From Perkinsus olseni (Eukaryota > Perkinsozoa > Perkinsida): a stretch of DNA of 60,368 nucleotides. The stretch spans positions 1 through 60,368 of the forward strand of contig JABANN010000154.1 of NCBI GenBank assembly GCA_013115125.1, written 5' to 3'. Shown here piece after piece: positions 10,213-22,800 of this stretch. The notes beneath the pieces are model-generated. The model was not told the origin of the DNA, ran no database searches, and worked only from the letters and a program-made list of their open reading frames with translations. The position numbers and the translations under genes are program-made. Every line of letters begins with the position of its first letter. Position 1 is the first letter of the stretch.

Positions 10213-12407
10213 ATGACGGGTATAGTCCTCCGCATGCTCCCGCCAGACGCCTTCACTGGTATACCGTCAACGCCTCCTGAAGACGTTCGGACTGACGCTG
10301 ACCGGGTGAGTTCACAGGAAGGTTGATAGCATCTTTGATTACCTCGTGTAGAAACTGTACTACATTCTCGTGGATGCGAAATTCGTCGGTACTGCCGAGC
10401 TGGACCGTGACCAGGTGAGGGCGTGGTCTTGAGGCGTCTCGGGAACGGTCAGCACTACCCGCCTCAGAGCGTCGACGACCTCAGACTCCCTCTGCTACGC
10501 TGCCCAGAGACGGCGAGCTTGGTTCACCACTTGAGCTCCCTCGAGCTCGCTGACTATGAGGGACGGAATACTCTGGTATGGACTGACTCCTCGCGTGTCG
10601 TATCTGAGTAGTCGCCTCTACCTCAGCGTCTTGGTTCTCGGTCGCAAGTATCTCGCGCTTACCTCACGCTCGCTGTTTCGGATAGGAATGACTCGAGATC
10701 GGCTTACCTGGTGGAGAAAAGTGTGCCATCCGAAGGGTACACGGCTATTAGCGTTACCGTGAATCTGGCCGCCTTACTCATGCTCGGCGTGTTTGAAGTG
10801 CATCGAGGTCTGTCTATGCAGCTCGTTGTCCCTGAGCATTGGCCGAGCTCCATCCAACGACATAGTACTCATGGACCGCTGCGTGAGCAGGACCCACGCG
10901 GTATTGCGGTGGCAACGAGATGAGGCCACACAGTCTATGTTGGCACCTACTATGTAAGGTTGCCAGTCGTGTCGACGGCCGAGGGGATCTCCTTGTCTGC
11001 CTCAGCGAGCCCCTGAGCACGTCTTCCGCGACTTGGGTACAGATTCCGTCTCTCGCCGAACTGCCGCTGATAGCAGGAATGTCTCTCAAGCTCGGCACCG
11101 AGTCGACGGAGTGTCGTGTGATTCGAGCCGACTCTGGTCAGTATAGGGTTGTCGGGAGCTCAAGGATGAGCGCTACGCTAACGGTCACCGTGCTGATGCG
11201 CTTACTGTGTTGTGTTACCTTTGAAAGCCCCGTCTTAGAATCTCTGGTGCTGCATATGCCGGCGGATACTGTATTAGAGACCCCGGATAGCTCCTGTTTA
11301 CCCGCTGAGATGGACTATGGTGACCTCGTCACTAAAATCAGGTTCGTCGCGCTATACCACAGCATTGATCTCAATTACGTTTCGCTCGTCGACTCTTTCG
11401 AAATGTTATTCTAGATACTCTCGCCGAGGCTTGAACACTATAACGATAGGTCGAAGCCGGAGTAATTCGTTGGTTATCCATGCGGACAGGAGTGTATCGA
11501 GCTTCCATTGCCAAATTGTTCCAGGAAGCGCAAGTTCTGCAAATTGTAAGCTGTTTAAGAGGTTTTTGCTGGTACCTTAGCTCCGTACCCCCGTAGTGAA
11601 ACAGTCTGACGCCATCGACAGTTTGGCCGAGTGGTCTAAGGCGCTGGCTTAAGGCGCCAGTCCGAAAGGGCGTGGGTTCGAACCCCACAGCTGTCACTTG
11701 TTTATGTGCATTTCATGGAACGACCGCCGAACCTTACGAATTTCTACAGATGCTCTTCACTCACAGAATCGGTGGTACTTCACTGACCTTGGAGGGACAG
11801 GGACAGCGGTGAGTTCGCACTTCGCTCGAGCTCGTCCTGTGGGTTGGGCGTACAAGCTGGCTGGTTGACTTGGGCTCTTAACTAGTAGGGATCACCTCGG
11901 AGTAGGAGACAGCAGCGACTCGCTACCGCATAACGTTATCACCGGAAGACGGTGATACGTCTGGCAGATATGCCTCCCTCGTGGTTCAAATTCGGAGCAT
12001 CCGTTGTTCAATAACGATGTATTGTACATCGGCAATACATCGATTAAGATGCAGATGAGTTACCACCCATGACAACTTGACTACATGAATACTATCTCTC
12101 TCCTGAGGTCTGTTGCGTTCCTCGTCCCCTAGCTATGACGTGGATCGAAAACACACCTGCGGTCATGCGAAGGGCACCGACGCGAAATGGTTATGTTTTG
12201 GCACTCTTCGTAGCACTAGATTCTCTCGGAGAGGATGTGATAATGAGGGCGTATACCGTTGTAATCGTCCGTTCAAGCAACTTCTCCGTAACCACCACTA
12301 CCAAACCACCACTTTTGGGGCGCGTGGCTCTCGGGCACTCGGCGGGTTACATCAGGATTTGCGGGCATCCTGAAGCTACGGACGATACTAGGGAGCAGAT
12401 TAGCTGA
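10213..12407 (+). CDS. FHA-domain protein with tRNA-bearing intron
   Basis: Multi-exon gene. The N-terminal exons read MTGIVLRMLPPDAF, then KLYYILVDAKFVGTAELDRD over a roughly 46-nt intron, followed by helical and Ser-rich segments of unknown role. An FHA fold begins near 11430 with LNTITIGRSRSNSLVI and SVSSFHCQI, the classic GRS and SSxHC elements that contact phosphothreonine. Intron 11546-11749 then interrupts it and contains tRNA-Leu. The next exon gives NRWYFTDLGGTGTA, the FHA DLGSTNGT position, here with Gly-Thr-Gly. A later exon, near 11985-12050, gives HPLFNNDVLYIGNTSIKMQ, which fits the last FHA strands. Exons after 12130 are uncertain and coding may run to about 12650. The partner and pathway are unknown; FHA domains recognise phosphorylated proteins. 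Confidence 0.6.
11617..11696 (+). tRNA. tRNA-Leu (AAG)
   Basis: 80 nt with no intron. Acceptor GACAGTT pairs with AGCTGTC (two wobble or A-U ends), discriminator A. The anticodon stem CTGGC/GCCAG is perfect around loop TTAAGGC, giving anticodon AAG. A long class II variable arm (TCCGAAAGGGCG) and a perfect T arm around TTCGAAC follow. It lies inside intron 11546-11749 of the FHA gene, on the same strand. No run of four or more T follows directly, so a pol III terminator is not obvious. Confidence 0.93.
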
Positions 12408-12903
12408 GAATGGCGGTGCGCCAAGTCCTCAGCCGCGTTGATCCCTCCCAGCTCGTGAACCCAGCACTAACGCGCACCAGCGAGATGAGTATGCGCTTTA
12501 CGAAGTGTATCTCCCGCAATCGGATGCAGTCAAACTGGGTGGAACCCGCTGTTGCTGGGTGCTTATATGCGTTGTGCCAGACCACTACCGAAGAATTAAA
12601 CTGAAGTGGTCAGGATGCACATCGCTGGGATCGATCCGGGGACCGTTAGGATGATAGGCGCCCGCTCGCCGGATTGAACTATTTGTGCAGAAGATGCCAG
12701 CTTGGCCTGAGAGCTTCTCACAGTGCCGCCCATCACGGTGCTCGTCGAGGCGCTCCTACACGAGTGGCCTACAAGAGGCTACGGAAGGAAGTTTTGTGAT
12801 TTGTGGGTGGTCTGAGTCTGCGTGACGGCTCCTCGATAGTACTGTTGCTGTCGTTGCAGTCAACACGCTTGGACCAGTTCTAACCGAGTCACAGTCACCC
12901 TTG

Positions 12904-14568
12904 ATGGCAGACTTGAGCAAATCTTCCGCGTCAATTGAGCCCTACCGACACGAACTAGCGGAATGTAGTGTCGATAATGTGAGAAGGGAGATGAGGGACC
13001 TGCGAGCTTCGGTGGCTAGTGCACCTGCCAGGAGGTGCTGTCGATCCGAGAGGGTCTCTGTTGGGGTGAGCGCATGCTCCGTGAAGAGCAAATATCGTCT
13101 TCCACTGTGCTGACGCCTCGGTCAAAGATGCGGCCGAGAGTGATGGCGAAGTTGAAGCAAGAAGAGGCCCTAAAATGGGCTAGCAAAAGGGAGAGGATGC
13201 TACGAGCGGCTCGGAATAGAAGAGCTGAACATGCGCAGGGTATGCGGGTAACAGGTAGTTCGGGAGTGAGCTGGCTCCTGCTGCTGATCACAGGTGTCTT
13301 GACCGAGGAGCATACTTTCAAACCGGAGATAGCGGCCTGTCCGCCCTCCTCACGTACACGACATGAAGCGGAGGTTGTAATAAAGGGGCCTTGATCCATG
13401 GCTTGGTGAAATGATAGATACGACGGGGTCAAGGGCATTTCGGCAGATTCAACTGGAGCGAAGTCTCCAATTTCTTGCCCTCTTATATCCTCCACTAATC
13501 GACGTTGTGATTGGAGGATGTATGGCTCTATACGTCTTCTGAGTGATGTTTCGGCTTCGCTCAATATGGACCCTCTACTAGCTCGTATCCGCAAGGCTAC
13601 ATGAAAGGCACTACTTGAGTTACTGTAGCACGAGTCAAGTCAAAGATCGCAATCGTTTGGCACTATTTGATTTCTGGGACTACTCTTCAGAATGAATCAC
13701 CTGAGTCCTCGAGTACCGCGGGTAATGTGCAGAGTCCAGCAGTGGCAGGGAAAAGGGCTACCAAACCTTCCAAGATCCGAAATGCTCCAGGGCCTGAGAA
13801 AGTGCAACGGGTTTGCAGATGCATTATGTGACGCTCGTAGCGCTGGTGTAGGCCGACACTGGGAGAATAGCGGTCCTCAACGTAGCACTGCATGAGGCTC
13901 TGGATGAGGTTGAGAGGTGGAAGGAGCGGTGCAAGGAGGTCATCCATCACTCCCCCGATGGAGCTGACATCCCTCTCTAGGTTGCCGTGTCGCTTTGCCG
14001 CGCGGAGTTGGAACTTAGACGGAAAGATAAAGAGGTTGCTGACACTTCAATCGTCTACTCCACCAATCTGTGCTTTTAGATTTCCGAGCTGCGAGGATCA
14101 TGTGAAGCACTGTTGCAGCGGAACCAGACGAACCGTGAAGAGCTCGAGGGGGATAGCCCGGTGATAGTGTATCGTCTATGTCGGGACATCGTGTCTGATT
14201 AGAGCACCGAAGACTTGTACTTTGCTGGAGTCGATGGTTCTGGAAACCTCCATGGATCGAGCAGCTCGGGTGAGAGCAGTGCAGGACGATGGTCTTAGTT
14301 AGTATTACTGTCGTGAGGAGCTCTAAGGCTACTGCTACTGGCTCTTATCACCCTCACGCTCCGTCACAGTGCTGATGTCCGTATACTAGGTGACGAAGCC
14401 TCCAGCGATAGCGAGGTCACAGCTGACTTTGGCGGGAGTCCCAGAGCATCTCCGAGCAGGGAGCGGTCTGATCCCACTGAACCCCTGGAGAGGATTGTCC
14501 GTCAGCTCGGAGATATGCTCCGTTCGAATAGGGAGGCTCTGATCCATGGCCGCCATGACCATCCTTGA
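12904..14568 (+). CDS. Coiled-coil protein, unknown function
   Basis: Not assigned to a named family. Start ATG at 12904 (MADLSKSSASIEPYRHEL), with short GT-AG introns. A highly charged helix follows (VMAKLKQEEALKWASKRERM), then across an intron VLTEEHTFKPEIAACPP. The TFKPEI type of motif recurs in cilium- and centriole-associated coiled-coil proteins, but that link is weak. Further exons give NVALHEALDEVERWKERCKE, AELELRRKDKEVADTS and a Ser-rich C-terminus ending LERIVRQLGDMLRSNREAL and RHDHP at 14568. The coiled coil and disordered linkers suggest a structural or adaptor protein. Exon joins in the middle are uncertain. Confidence 0.55.
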
Positions 14569-14617
14569 AGCTCCCTGTCTCGTTATATAGGTTTTGAGTT
14601 GAAGTGAGTTGAATACG

Positions 14618-16663
14618 ATGGGCAGCTGTTTTTACTACCTACTATTACTACTTACTGTCCTATCACTAATGCTACCCGAACGCGCACCGATGGCACAAGT
14701 GTCGTCGGCAATGCCGTCTCCGCCACCCCCACCATCATCGTCATCATCAACTCTAGCAGTACCGCAGACAGCAGTGGGGGGCGCAGAGTCCTTGCCGATG
14801 AGAAGCGCCTTGACAGTGGTAGTATTGGGAAGGCTCAGGGTTGCTTGGCTTATCCACGGAAGCAGGTACCTGAGGATTTGCCGGCGATAAAATATCGTCA
14901 TACGATGGTGCTGATATCCCGTGCCCTTTACAGCCGTAAAATTGCGGAGTTGGTCTGTACAAGCGACGAGGCTATGGCAGTGGCCCACAGCAGAGGGACT
15001 GAGGGGGAGGACGACGATGATGATGATACCCCTAGGAATGAGCATAGTGCTGGAACTGAGGGATCCAGCAACAACAGCAGCGTGGCTGCTACGGATGGCG
15101 GTGGTCTCGGGGATGCTAATGCTACTACGGGCTCTCCTCAAGAGTGTCGTTGCACGAGAAGGAAGAGTAGGAGGGATACAAAGAAGTAGTAGTTGTGAGG
15201 GTGCTGGGCAGCTGGTAGATCGCTGTTGCCTCGTCCCAGGTGTTACTGTTCCTTGAGCCGCTCCTTGTCAACTTACTCAGCCCAGCAGCAGTCGGCCGTG
15301 ATACAGCGGCAGGGTACAGGCCCGTGGTCCCACAACCCCTCCGTGAGCTCTAGTGGGCTTGCTAGTCCAAGTGTCGCGGGCTTGGCTCGCTCAGTGACTA
15401 GTGAGAGTGCCCTCAGTCTGCAGGATAGGGGAACTACTTCCTTGGACCTACGACGGGGGTTCTCGGGCTCTATGGCAGTTATCAGCAGGATTGCCTTCGA
15501 ATCGGTAGTAATAAGGGTGTTCTTTGGCGCCTCTCACATCGTGCCCACTCGGAAAACTCTTCGTGACTTCCTCACTTTGTTGGCCATACGACGGAGATGT
15601 TGACTGCGCCTACCGTAGCGTAGTGATGCTAGTGCGTAGGGCTATAGGGTGCTGCTCGGTAAGCGGGGTCTCTTGGTGTCTGATGGACTGGAATATCACT
15701 ACGAACATCAAGGGGTCCGAGCTACTGATGGTCGTGTGAGATTCCGCAAATGCATTCTAAGTTGCCGTGCGACGTAGCCCATGCGACCTAGTGCCTCGAC
15801 TAGTGTCGTCCCGAACTCTATGCTGGCTCAGGTGTCCCACAAATACTCGTCCACGATACCCAAGCTGACGAGTTTCTCAGCGGCTATCAACACATGCTTG
15901 ATCTTCGTGCTTGCTGGTGACCTGCCGCCTTCCGGCGCAGGGCCGTGGACCCCCTCAGCGGATCTGCCGAACGGAGGGCAAACTCGAAGAGGAGAAGGCT
16001 CTGCATCGTCCACACCAGCCTCATCCTCAGGCAGAGCGGTCTCTCAGGAGAGCTCTTCAGACATCTCCGGGGTGGACCTTGGCATCTGCCGAGTCAGCGC
16101 TGTGGAGGGCGTAGAATGTGGATGTTTCGGTTTCTTCGGTGGCCATGGGCGGTGTCGTGGCAACAACAACAGCAGCCCTGCAAGCGCTGATCGTGGCGAT
16201 GGACGCTCCAGCGGCGAAGTCGAAGTTCGCGACGATGAACGGATAGTAGGCTTAGCGATAGCAGAGGCCTGTTGGCATGTGGCTGGTCCGTTTTCAGGAG
16301 GATGATCTGAGGATGCTGGAGCTCCGACTTCGGCAATGGCAACGTCAACGACAGCACATGAGTGACGATTCCAAACCACTGTCGGTGCTACTGGTCATCA
16401 GTGACTATGACAGGAAGATGGAATACGATAGAGAGCAGCACATCTTCACCAGGCATGAGCGCCAGGCGTTGAAGAACAAGCATACTCTATTGTTATCGTC
16501 AGTGGACTCCTTGTGGGACAAGTGGGGTTCAAGAGGGGAGAGGGTGTTGGACGATAAGATATTCACCTCTTGGGATGGTGACAAGCTGCATGCTGTGGTC
16601 ACTGACCTTTCTACCCGGCTAGCCCATGCCTATGTTACTGCACGACCGCCGGACGCAGTGTGA
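14618..16663 (+). CDS. Uncharacterised protein, disordered N-terminus
   Basis: Family not recognised. Two N-terminal frames compete near 14610-14840: one gives a hydrophobic start followed by a Ser/Pro run, the other a Ser/Thr-rich stretch that continues into DLPAIKYRHTMVLISRALYS. Next come a run of six Asp with surrounding acidic residues, a Ser/Asn/Gly-rich stretch and CRCTRRKSRRDTKK near 15180, then Ser-rich segments across short introns. The best supported part is the C-terminus: EDDLRMLELRLRQWQRQRQH, LSVLLVISDYDRKMEYDREQ, KNKHTLLLSSVDSLWDKWG and ending ARPPDAV at 16663. The gene span, not the exact exon chain, is what the sequence supports. Confidence 0.45.
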
Positions 16664-17600
16664 TGGAAGCTGCCTCTGCAGAATGCCGGTTGAACATCGC
16701 CTGAATCACATAATTTTATGTTTCTGTAATTTTGCAGCTCCCTCATCCTGATATACTTCCGATACTTTTATCCTGCTTGTGCCAGCGACAGCACGCCTAC
16801 GGTCATGACCACCATGCTGTTGCTGAATGGATCATCCTTCTCCCTCTTCCATTACTGTTGTTGCCGTGGATGCTTGTGAGCTTCCTAGTCGGTGAGTTGA
16901 TGATGATATCACTATTTACCGTCATTTATCGTTCGTCCTAAGTATCGGGTACATTGCTTGTTCCTATGCTCGTTGTGGCATTAAAGTCAAAGTCAACTTG
17001 TCGTGTCAATGTCTTGTTGCTGTTCTACTATGCAGTTTCTATCTAGAAGAATCTCCGAATACCTGTTCTTCGGCTTCTCTATTTGAAGCTTCATCTACGT
17101 TTTTCTTCCATATAGACTGAGGTGTAATTGCCTTCGCTGCCAGACACTGGTTCCGAGAAGCTATCGAGAGTGCGTTTTTACCTACCGGGACCCTCGTGTC
17201 CCGTTTTGTACTACTTCGCTGTGAGACGTCTCGCCTTGGCGGCTGGTGGAATATCGCAGATGTTTGTTCTTGGCGGTCGCCGTTCCACTTTTTTCTCTCG
17301 GGCTGACCATAAAACTAGCGTAGAGCTGAATGTCATTAGCTAGTAGAGTTCCTGCTGCTGCTACTGTTGTTGTTCGAATGGTGTCTTTGTCGTTTCTGTT
17401 GTTGCTGTTTCAATTCTGTGTATCATTATTTGATGTACTGCTATTTACTCTTAACCGCGCTATACCGCCCCGCTCTTCTCACGCCTGTGATTCAAGTTGG
17501 AGTGCTATGTGTGTTTGCTACATCACTTCAGAGCCACTTGTGTTGCCAACTGGCGGTTCGTGGTATCGTCATATGCCGTGCACGTAGTTCCTTTTGTCTT
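16664..17600. other. Intergenic stretch, no gene recognised
   Basis: About 940 bp, T-rich on the plus strand. Short open frames are present, but none shows composition or motifs that I can support as coding. It lies between the stop at 16663 and the first convincing exon of the next plus-strand gene, so it probably holds a 3' UTR and a promoter. Confidence 0.4.
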
Positions 17601-19757
17601 TAGCAGGCTTCATTGCTACTGCATCTCAACAATGGCGATTTCCTACCGAAACGAGGAGCACGGCTCAGCTTCTTTGAGCTGGCGGACCAAGTTTTTATGG
17701 CTTGTATTAGCAATGATGCTGACCAGCTTTCTCGGCTCCACACTGTACTCGCTGATAATGCGGCCCTTCGTCACCCTGGGAGCCATCACCATATTCTTCT
17801 GTCTTATGTGGTAGGCCATTGCTGGAGTGAACTCCCCATTGCAGCTCTTCTTATGGTCGTGATGGTGACCGATCTTTTGGTCGGCTTTGTCCGCTCTTCG
17901 GTATCCATAAGAAATGTGCATGCCTCTCCCACAACACGGACTTCTCAGCTCATCGAGACTCTCGGTAGGTACTGTGGATCGGACACCAATGCCTTACACA
18001 GCAGCAACGAGTTCGAGAATATCTTCTGGACACTTATGTGCATGTTCTGTAAGAGGCCAGTACGGGTGCTCTGTCCATCCTCCTTACCTCTGCCCGTGCC
18101 TTGTATTTCAGCTATGGTGGTCTTCCTGGCTCTACCTGATTCTCCCTTGAACATTGCCTCGATATCCAGCCCGAGTGGAGCAGTGGGGGTAAGAGTGGCT
18201 CGGTTGGTCTCGAGTATGTCTCTCGTTGTTATATGGCCGTTCATGCTCCTTTCGACAAGCTTTCTCTACCGTTCAATCCTCGGGTCGTGTAAGATCCTCT
18301 TCCACTCGTGACTGTAGTGTCTACAGATTCCTTTGCTCGTTGTCTGTGGTCCAAGCATTGCTCTCTGGGCATTCCGTCGGAGTCATCGAGCGGAGCTGAC
18401 GGAGAAGCCAGGAGTCTTCCTACGACGAGTCTCATCGCAGCTGCTGGTAGGCTACTGCTGCCGATCGTGCTTTGTTCAATGCTCTCTCTGTTATCCACCG
18501 TGGATCGAGTTGATCTTCTTGTGTCAGCAACACTCGACTCCCGCCGAGATGAACATTGTAAAAGAGGCTGTGGCATCTCTGGATGACTACTTGAGGCAGT
18601 TAGATCATAAGTGTGTTCAAATAGATATGCTGAGGATACCGCACTTCTACTGCATCAGGTATCTTCCATCCACGCTGAACAAGTTCTATAACTACAACCG
18701 TATCCTGTATGCAGAATCTAAGATAATTCAGATCTTCAGGGAAGCAACTAGTGACGTGAGTTCAGGGAGAAAAAATAGAAAAAACTGTCCCGCTCGATCG
18801 TGTCAAAGGTTTCTCAAATCTTCGGTTCTAGCGTGGCTTTGGAGCAACTATCGCCATTGTTGTTAGAAACGACACTTCTCTTACCTTGTTTTGAAGTCGA
18901 AGCTGCCACTCATTTTGTACAAGGTGAAGGATCATCCGATGATGCCCCACCGGAGAATGCTCATCCAGGTAGGCGTTTGGATCTTCAGTCGGTGAATATA
19001 CCGTTTCACAGGTCTTGTCAACAGAGCGCTTACACGATGAGAATGTACCAGCACGAGCACTAGTTCTCCATGCTTTGCAGCAGCTGAAAGTCTCGAGCGA
19101 TCGGGAGACGATCGAAATTGCTGTGAGAAATATAATATGTGGTGAGTAGTTCTGGAAAAGAAGAAAAAGAGAGTGATAGTGTAGCACGTGCGTAGGTACT
19201 CATGGTCGAGATTTGACAGAACTCAAGGCACTAATTGACTCGAAAGGTTGTTATCAGTCCCTACATAAGCTTGTTTATCACGATCTTAAAACCCGATCTA
19301 TTAGGTGAGGTTTTCGAAGGCTTTGCAACAAGTCTGGGGGGATCGATCTGTGGTGTATGTTGACATCAGTGTGGTCTTCAGGCATGAGATATCGCGGCAT
19401 ATGATCACTGAAGCTCATCTGTTGCGTAACTCGAGCCATTCGCTGTTGTCAGCACGGGACCGACGTGAGTGAAACATTCCTAGGCCCTGCGACCAATTTA
19501 CGTTCGCTATCTTACTGATGCCTTTCTTCTCTGGTTCGGCATTGAAGGATAGAGTTGATCATCTTCGCAGCGACTTCTCTTCAGGTTCGTCATCAGGACT
19601 TGACGGTGGCCCGAGCGGACTGCGGCGTAACTACTCGATGCCGAGTTTCCAGAAAATAAAAGAACAGTACGACAGGATGTCGGACGCCAATAACCTCAAC
19701 TATGGTGATGATTATTTAGTGGACCAGATGAATATCAGAGGGGCAACAGACGAGTGT
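17601..19757 (+). CDS. Uncharacterised helical protein
   Basis: Family not recognised. Coding-like exons in order: LSFFELADQVFMACISNDAD and NAALRHPG near 17660-17800; ASLDDYLRQLDHKCVQIDML and YLPSTLNKFYNYNRILYAES near 18550-18730; VALEQLSPLLLETTLLLPCF near 18830-18890; VPARALVLHALQQLKVSSDR near 19050-19110; LTELKALIDSKGCYQSLHKL near 19215-19275; and a Ser/Gly-rich C-terminal part with NYSMPSFQKIKEQYDRMSDA near 19640-19690. The amphipathic helices suggest an alpha-solenoid or similar scaffold. The last exon ends at a good GTAAGT donor near 19756, so the gene may continue into the APP1-domain exons downstream rather than be separate. Confidence 0.45.
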
Positions 19758-19839
19758 AAGTAACGCAAGGGGGAGTATACCACTAGGAAAATCCGTCCTC
19801 TTGACGTCTCCGTCTTTCTCGTTATGGCCCATAGCTCAT

Positions 19840-22800
19840 GGCAGTGAGGCCAAAAACGCTAGTTCTTTTTCGTGTTCTTGCTCGATCAGTACGTAGCTTG
19901 AACCCCTTTCCATGTTCCCGCGCGGATAAGAACCACTATGAAGCCGCTGATCAAAGGCAGGGAGAAGATGGGGGAAATGGGATGCTTCATTATTGCAAAC
20001 TTGAGGGACGTTGCTACACCTCTGATGGCTCGACTGGGACTGGCACCCGACTGGGCATGACTCCGGCGTAAGAGGCAATGCATCGCGGCAGTTCTACCGC
20101 AGATCATCCGGTGATGATTATCGCATCTCGATGTGTGGCACGCCGACGGGAACCTCCCCGAGGTATGGTTTCTTTCGAATGAAGTCCGCTGGTCGTTGCC
20201 GGGGCTCCTCGACCGGTTCCTGAGCCATCAGTGCATCTCGAGTAATGATAGGTAGCGCCGATGGCAGTTGCATGATCAAGGAAGCTCTGAAGTATTCCGT
20301 GAGAGGCTGTCACCTGAATTATTTTGTGCACTGTACTTTCCCTGAGAAAAAAAGCCGTTCGGCAGAGTCGACAATTTCTGGTGAAGGTGGGAATTCCAGA
20401 CAACGAAGGGCAATCTCCCACACATTCACTTGATAGTCTGGAACAATAATTGGCAAACTGTGGTGGAGTTATCCCGATTCAGCAGAGGAGAGCGCGAATA
20501 AATAAGGGCATAGTGGGAAGTTATCGCTCGATTATGGGCAAGCGGGAGGATCTCGATGAACTATGGGGCAGGCAGGAAGAACTCGCCCAGATTCTTTCAT
20601 GCGGTACGGAGTTCCAGATGTCCCGATCAGTAGCGGTCGTATTTCGACGTTATATAATCGATGTTCAGAGCTATTCTGGGGTCTTATTGACTCAGATGGG
20701 ACCGATCATGTCACCACGATGCCTTGAAGATCATGTTCGTGGCGGGCGCGACGTAGATCATCGCATAGCTTCTCCGCCTTGTCGTTGTATATATTGGTTT
20801 GTGTTAAAAGATATAAACCGCAACCTCGGAATTCGAGAGTTGTGGTTATAGATTATGATACTCCTCTGAGTTCTCCTCAGAGGAGCATCCAACTCTCGGG
20901 ACCTTTTTCAGTTTAGAGCGAAAGCCTATAATTGGCTGCGCAGGCCGGTCGAGAGAACATTGCACTTTTGTGGGATCTCAGATGAAATCCTCGCTGGATC
21001 CGCTCAAGCTTTGTCGGCGAACGACACTAGTGGGCCTTATGAGTTCTCAGTGAATAGGTGGGTGTTTTCGTAGCAAAGGGCTGTCATTCGACATGCTGGA
21101 CGCTCCAGTCCATTGGTCTGTTTGGTAGTGAGTATTTCTCTCAGGCGTATATTCGAGAACTGCCATACGAAGGTGTTGTCGGATGTGGACGATACTCTCG
21201 TGTGCTCCGGTGGTATGCATCCGGCAGGCTGCGATACTGAGTGAGATCTTCGGGCTGGAAGTATGCGTGTGATAGCTCCGCAGGGTAGCTTGCGCCAGTC
21301 GGTTCGATCGCGTTCTAGTAAGCTGCCAACTGGCATTGCTATGGCAATATATACCTCGAGTCACCGCTGGTAGCGCCTGACACATTGCAGCTGATCATTG
21401 AGGCTGCACAGGCTTACCGTGATTCGATTTCGTGGATTTCGGATCGCCCCTACTGTGTGAGTTCTCCTTATATAATCAGTTACCCTCGTAAGACCGTTTA
21501 TCCTGGCGTCGGAGCCTTCTACCGAGAGCTCGACCTAGGAGTGTAAGAATGGACTCACTGCATACTGGGCTGCTCGATTGGAGCCTGCCTGCCTTGTTGA
21601 CAGTCCCTGTTCTCCCTGTGCGCGAGTTTCTGATAGCTGGTATCTCTCAGTGCTCACCCCGAACCATGGCCTTCCAGCGCCAATGATAGCTACAACATTC
21701 TTGGCAACTTGGTATTCCTGTCTGCTCGACCTCATGTATACAAGGATTTGACCGAAAATAAAAGCTATGAGAAGTTCATCAAGTATTACCAGGACGGTGT
21801 CCTGCATTGTAATAGGGATTGGCTCGGATGAATTCTCTTTTTTATCTACTCGCTCATCAGCTTTATTTCCTCAAGAATGCTCCAATCCGTTTGACCATAC
21901 CGCCTTTCTTCTGTGATGCTCGAGCTTCTCACGGCGCTGATGATCTCAGGTGTCCCAACACTCCTACCGGGGTCTATGACTAAAGGTGCAGACTTTTTGC
22001 TTCGGGAGCGGTTGGAACCGTTGGCTGAGAATAAATACACCAACTTTAAGGAGTAGGTTGGGAGCGACCAATGGTGTTGTGAAGACCATCTCGGCGGCGG
22101 CTAGGTACGCGTCACTGTATCCAGAGTACGACTTTGTTTTTATCGGGGATAATGGCCAGGCAGACGTCAGAGCAGCTGCAAAAATGATGGAGGTAAGGGG
22201 AAGCAGCAACTCTTCGCTTACCACGCAGTTCACCCAGGTTCCCTTCGCGAATCTGAAGATGGCGTACATTCACAAAGTTCAGGACGGCGAGACCTATGGC
22301 CTGCCGACTAAGGGAGACAAGAGGCTCGACAAGGTACGGTAGCTTTTGTGGACGCTAGGTGGAAGGCAAGTGGGTTGCCATCAGTTCTACTTCTTCACCA
22401 ACTACGTACAAGCCGGTACCCATGCTTACGAGCATCAGCTGATATCCTTCGAAGGCATCAAGCGTCTAGTGCAGCAGGCCAATGACGAGTTCGACGCGAT
22501 AGAGTAGTAAAAGGGTGGATAATGTGGACGTCGATTGCGTCTTCTTTGCTGCTCCTGAGCTATGTTGTTCGTATAATTAGGCCCTCCCTTGCCAAGGAGC
22601 ATCGACAAGCGCTGAGGGAGGACATCGATAAAGCAACTAAGGAGTGCCTCCGCGATATTCATGAGAAGGACCCGTTGTTCCGACTCGAGAGACATCATGC
22701 AGAGGGCAGCCAGAAGGGTGAAAATGAAGACGACAAGGCTGATGGAAAGACCGACCCCAACAAAGATGGCGTTGAATCCCGAGGGAATCCTGACGGACAA

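Noticed and set aside
12015-12042. 10-bp perfect hairpin (CGATGTATTG / CAATACATCG)
   Set aside because: It lies within the exon coding NDVLYIGNTSIK of the FHA domain, so coding constraint explains the sequence; no splice site is involved.
12615-12680. tRNA-like stretch with GGATCGATCC
   Set aside because: The B-box-like core is suggestive, but acceptor and anticodon stems could not be paired on either strand.
13016-13594. 192-residue open frame on the minus strand
   Set aside because: It lies opposite the coiled-coil gene, whose plus frame has the charged helix composition of real coding sequence and fits short introns; the minus frame has no motif.
17497-17814. Membrane-protein-like open frame
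   Set aside because: It overlaps a frame (LSFFELADQVFMACISNDAD) that better matches coding composition; hydrophobicity arises from the shifted reading.
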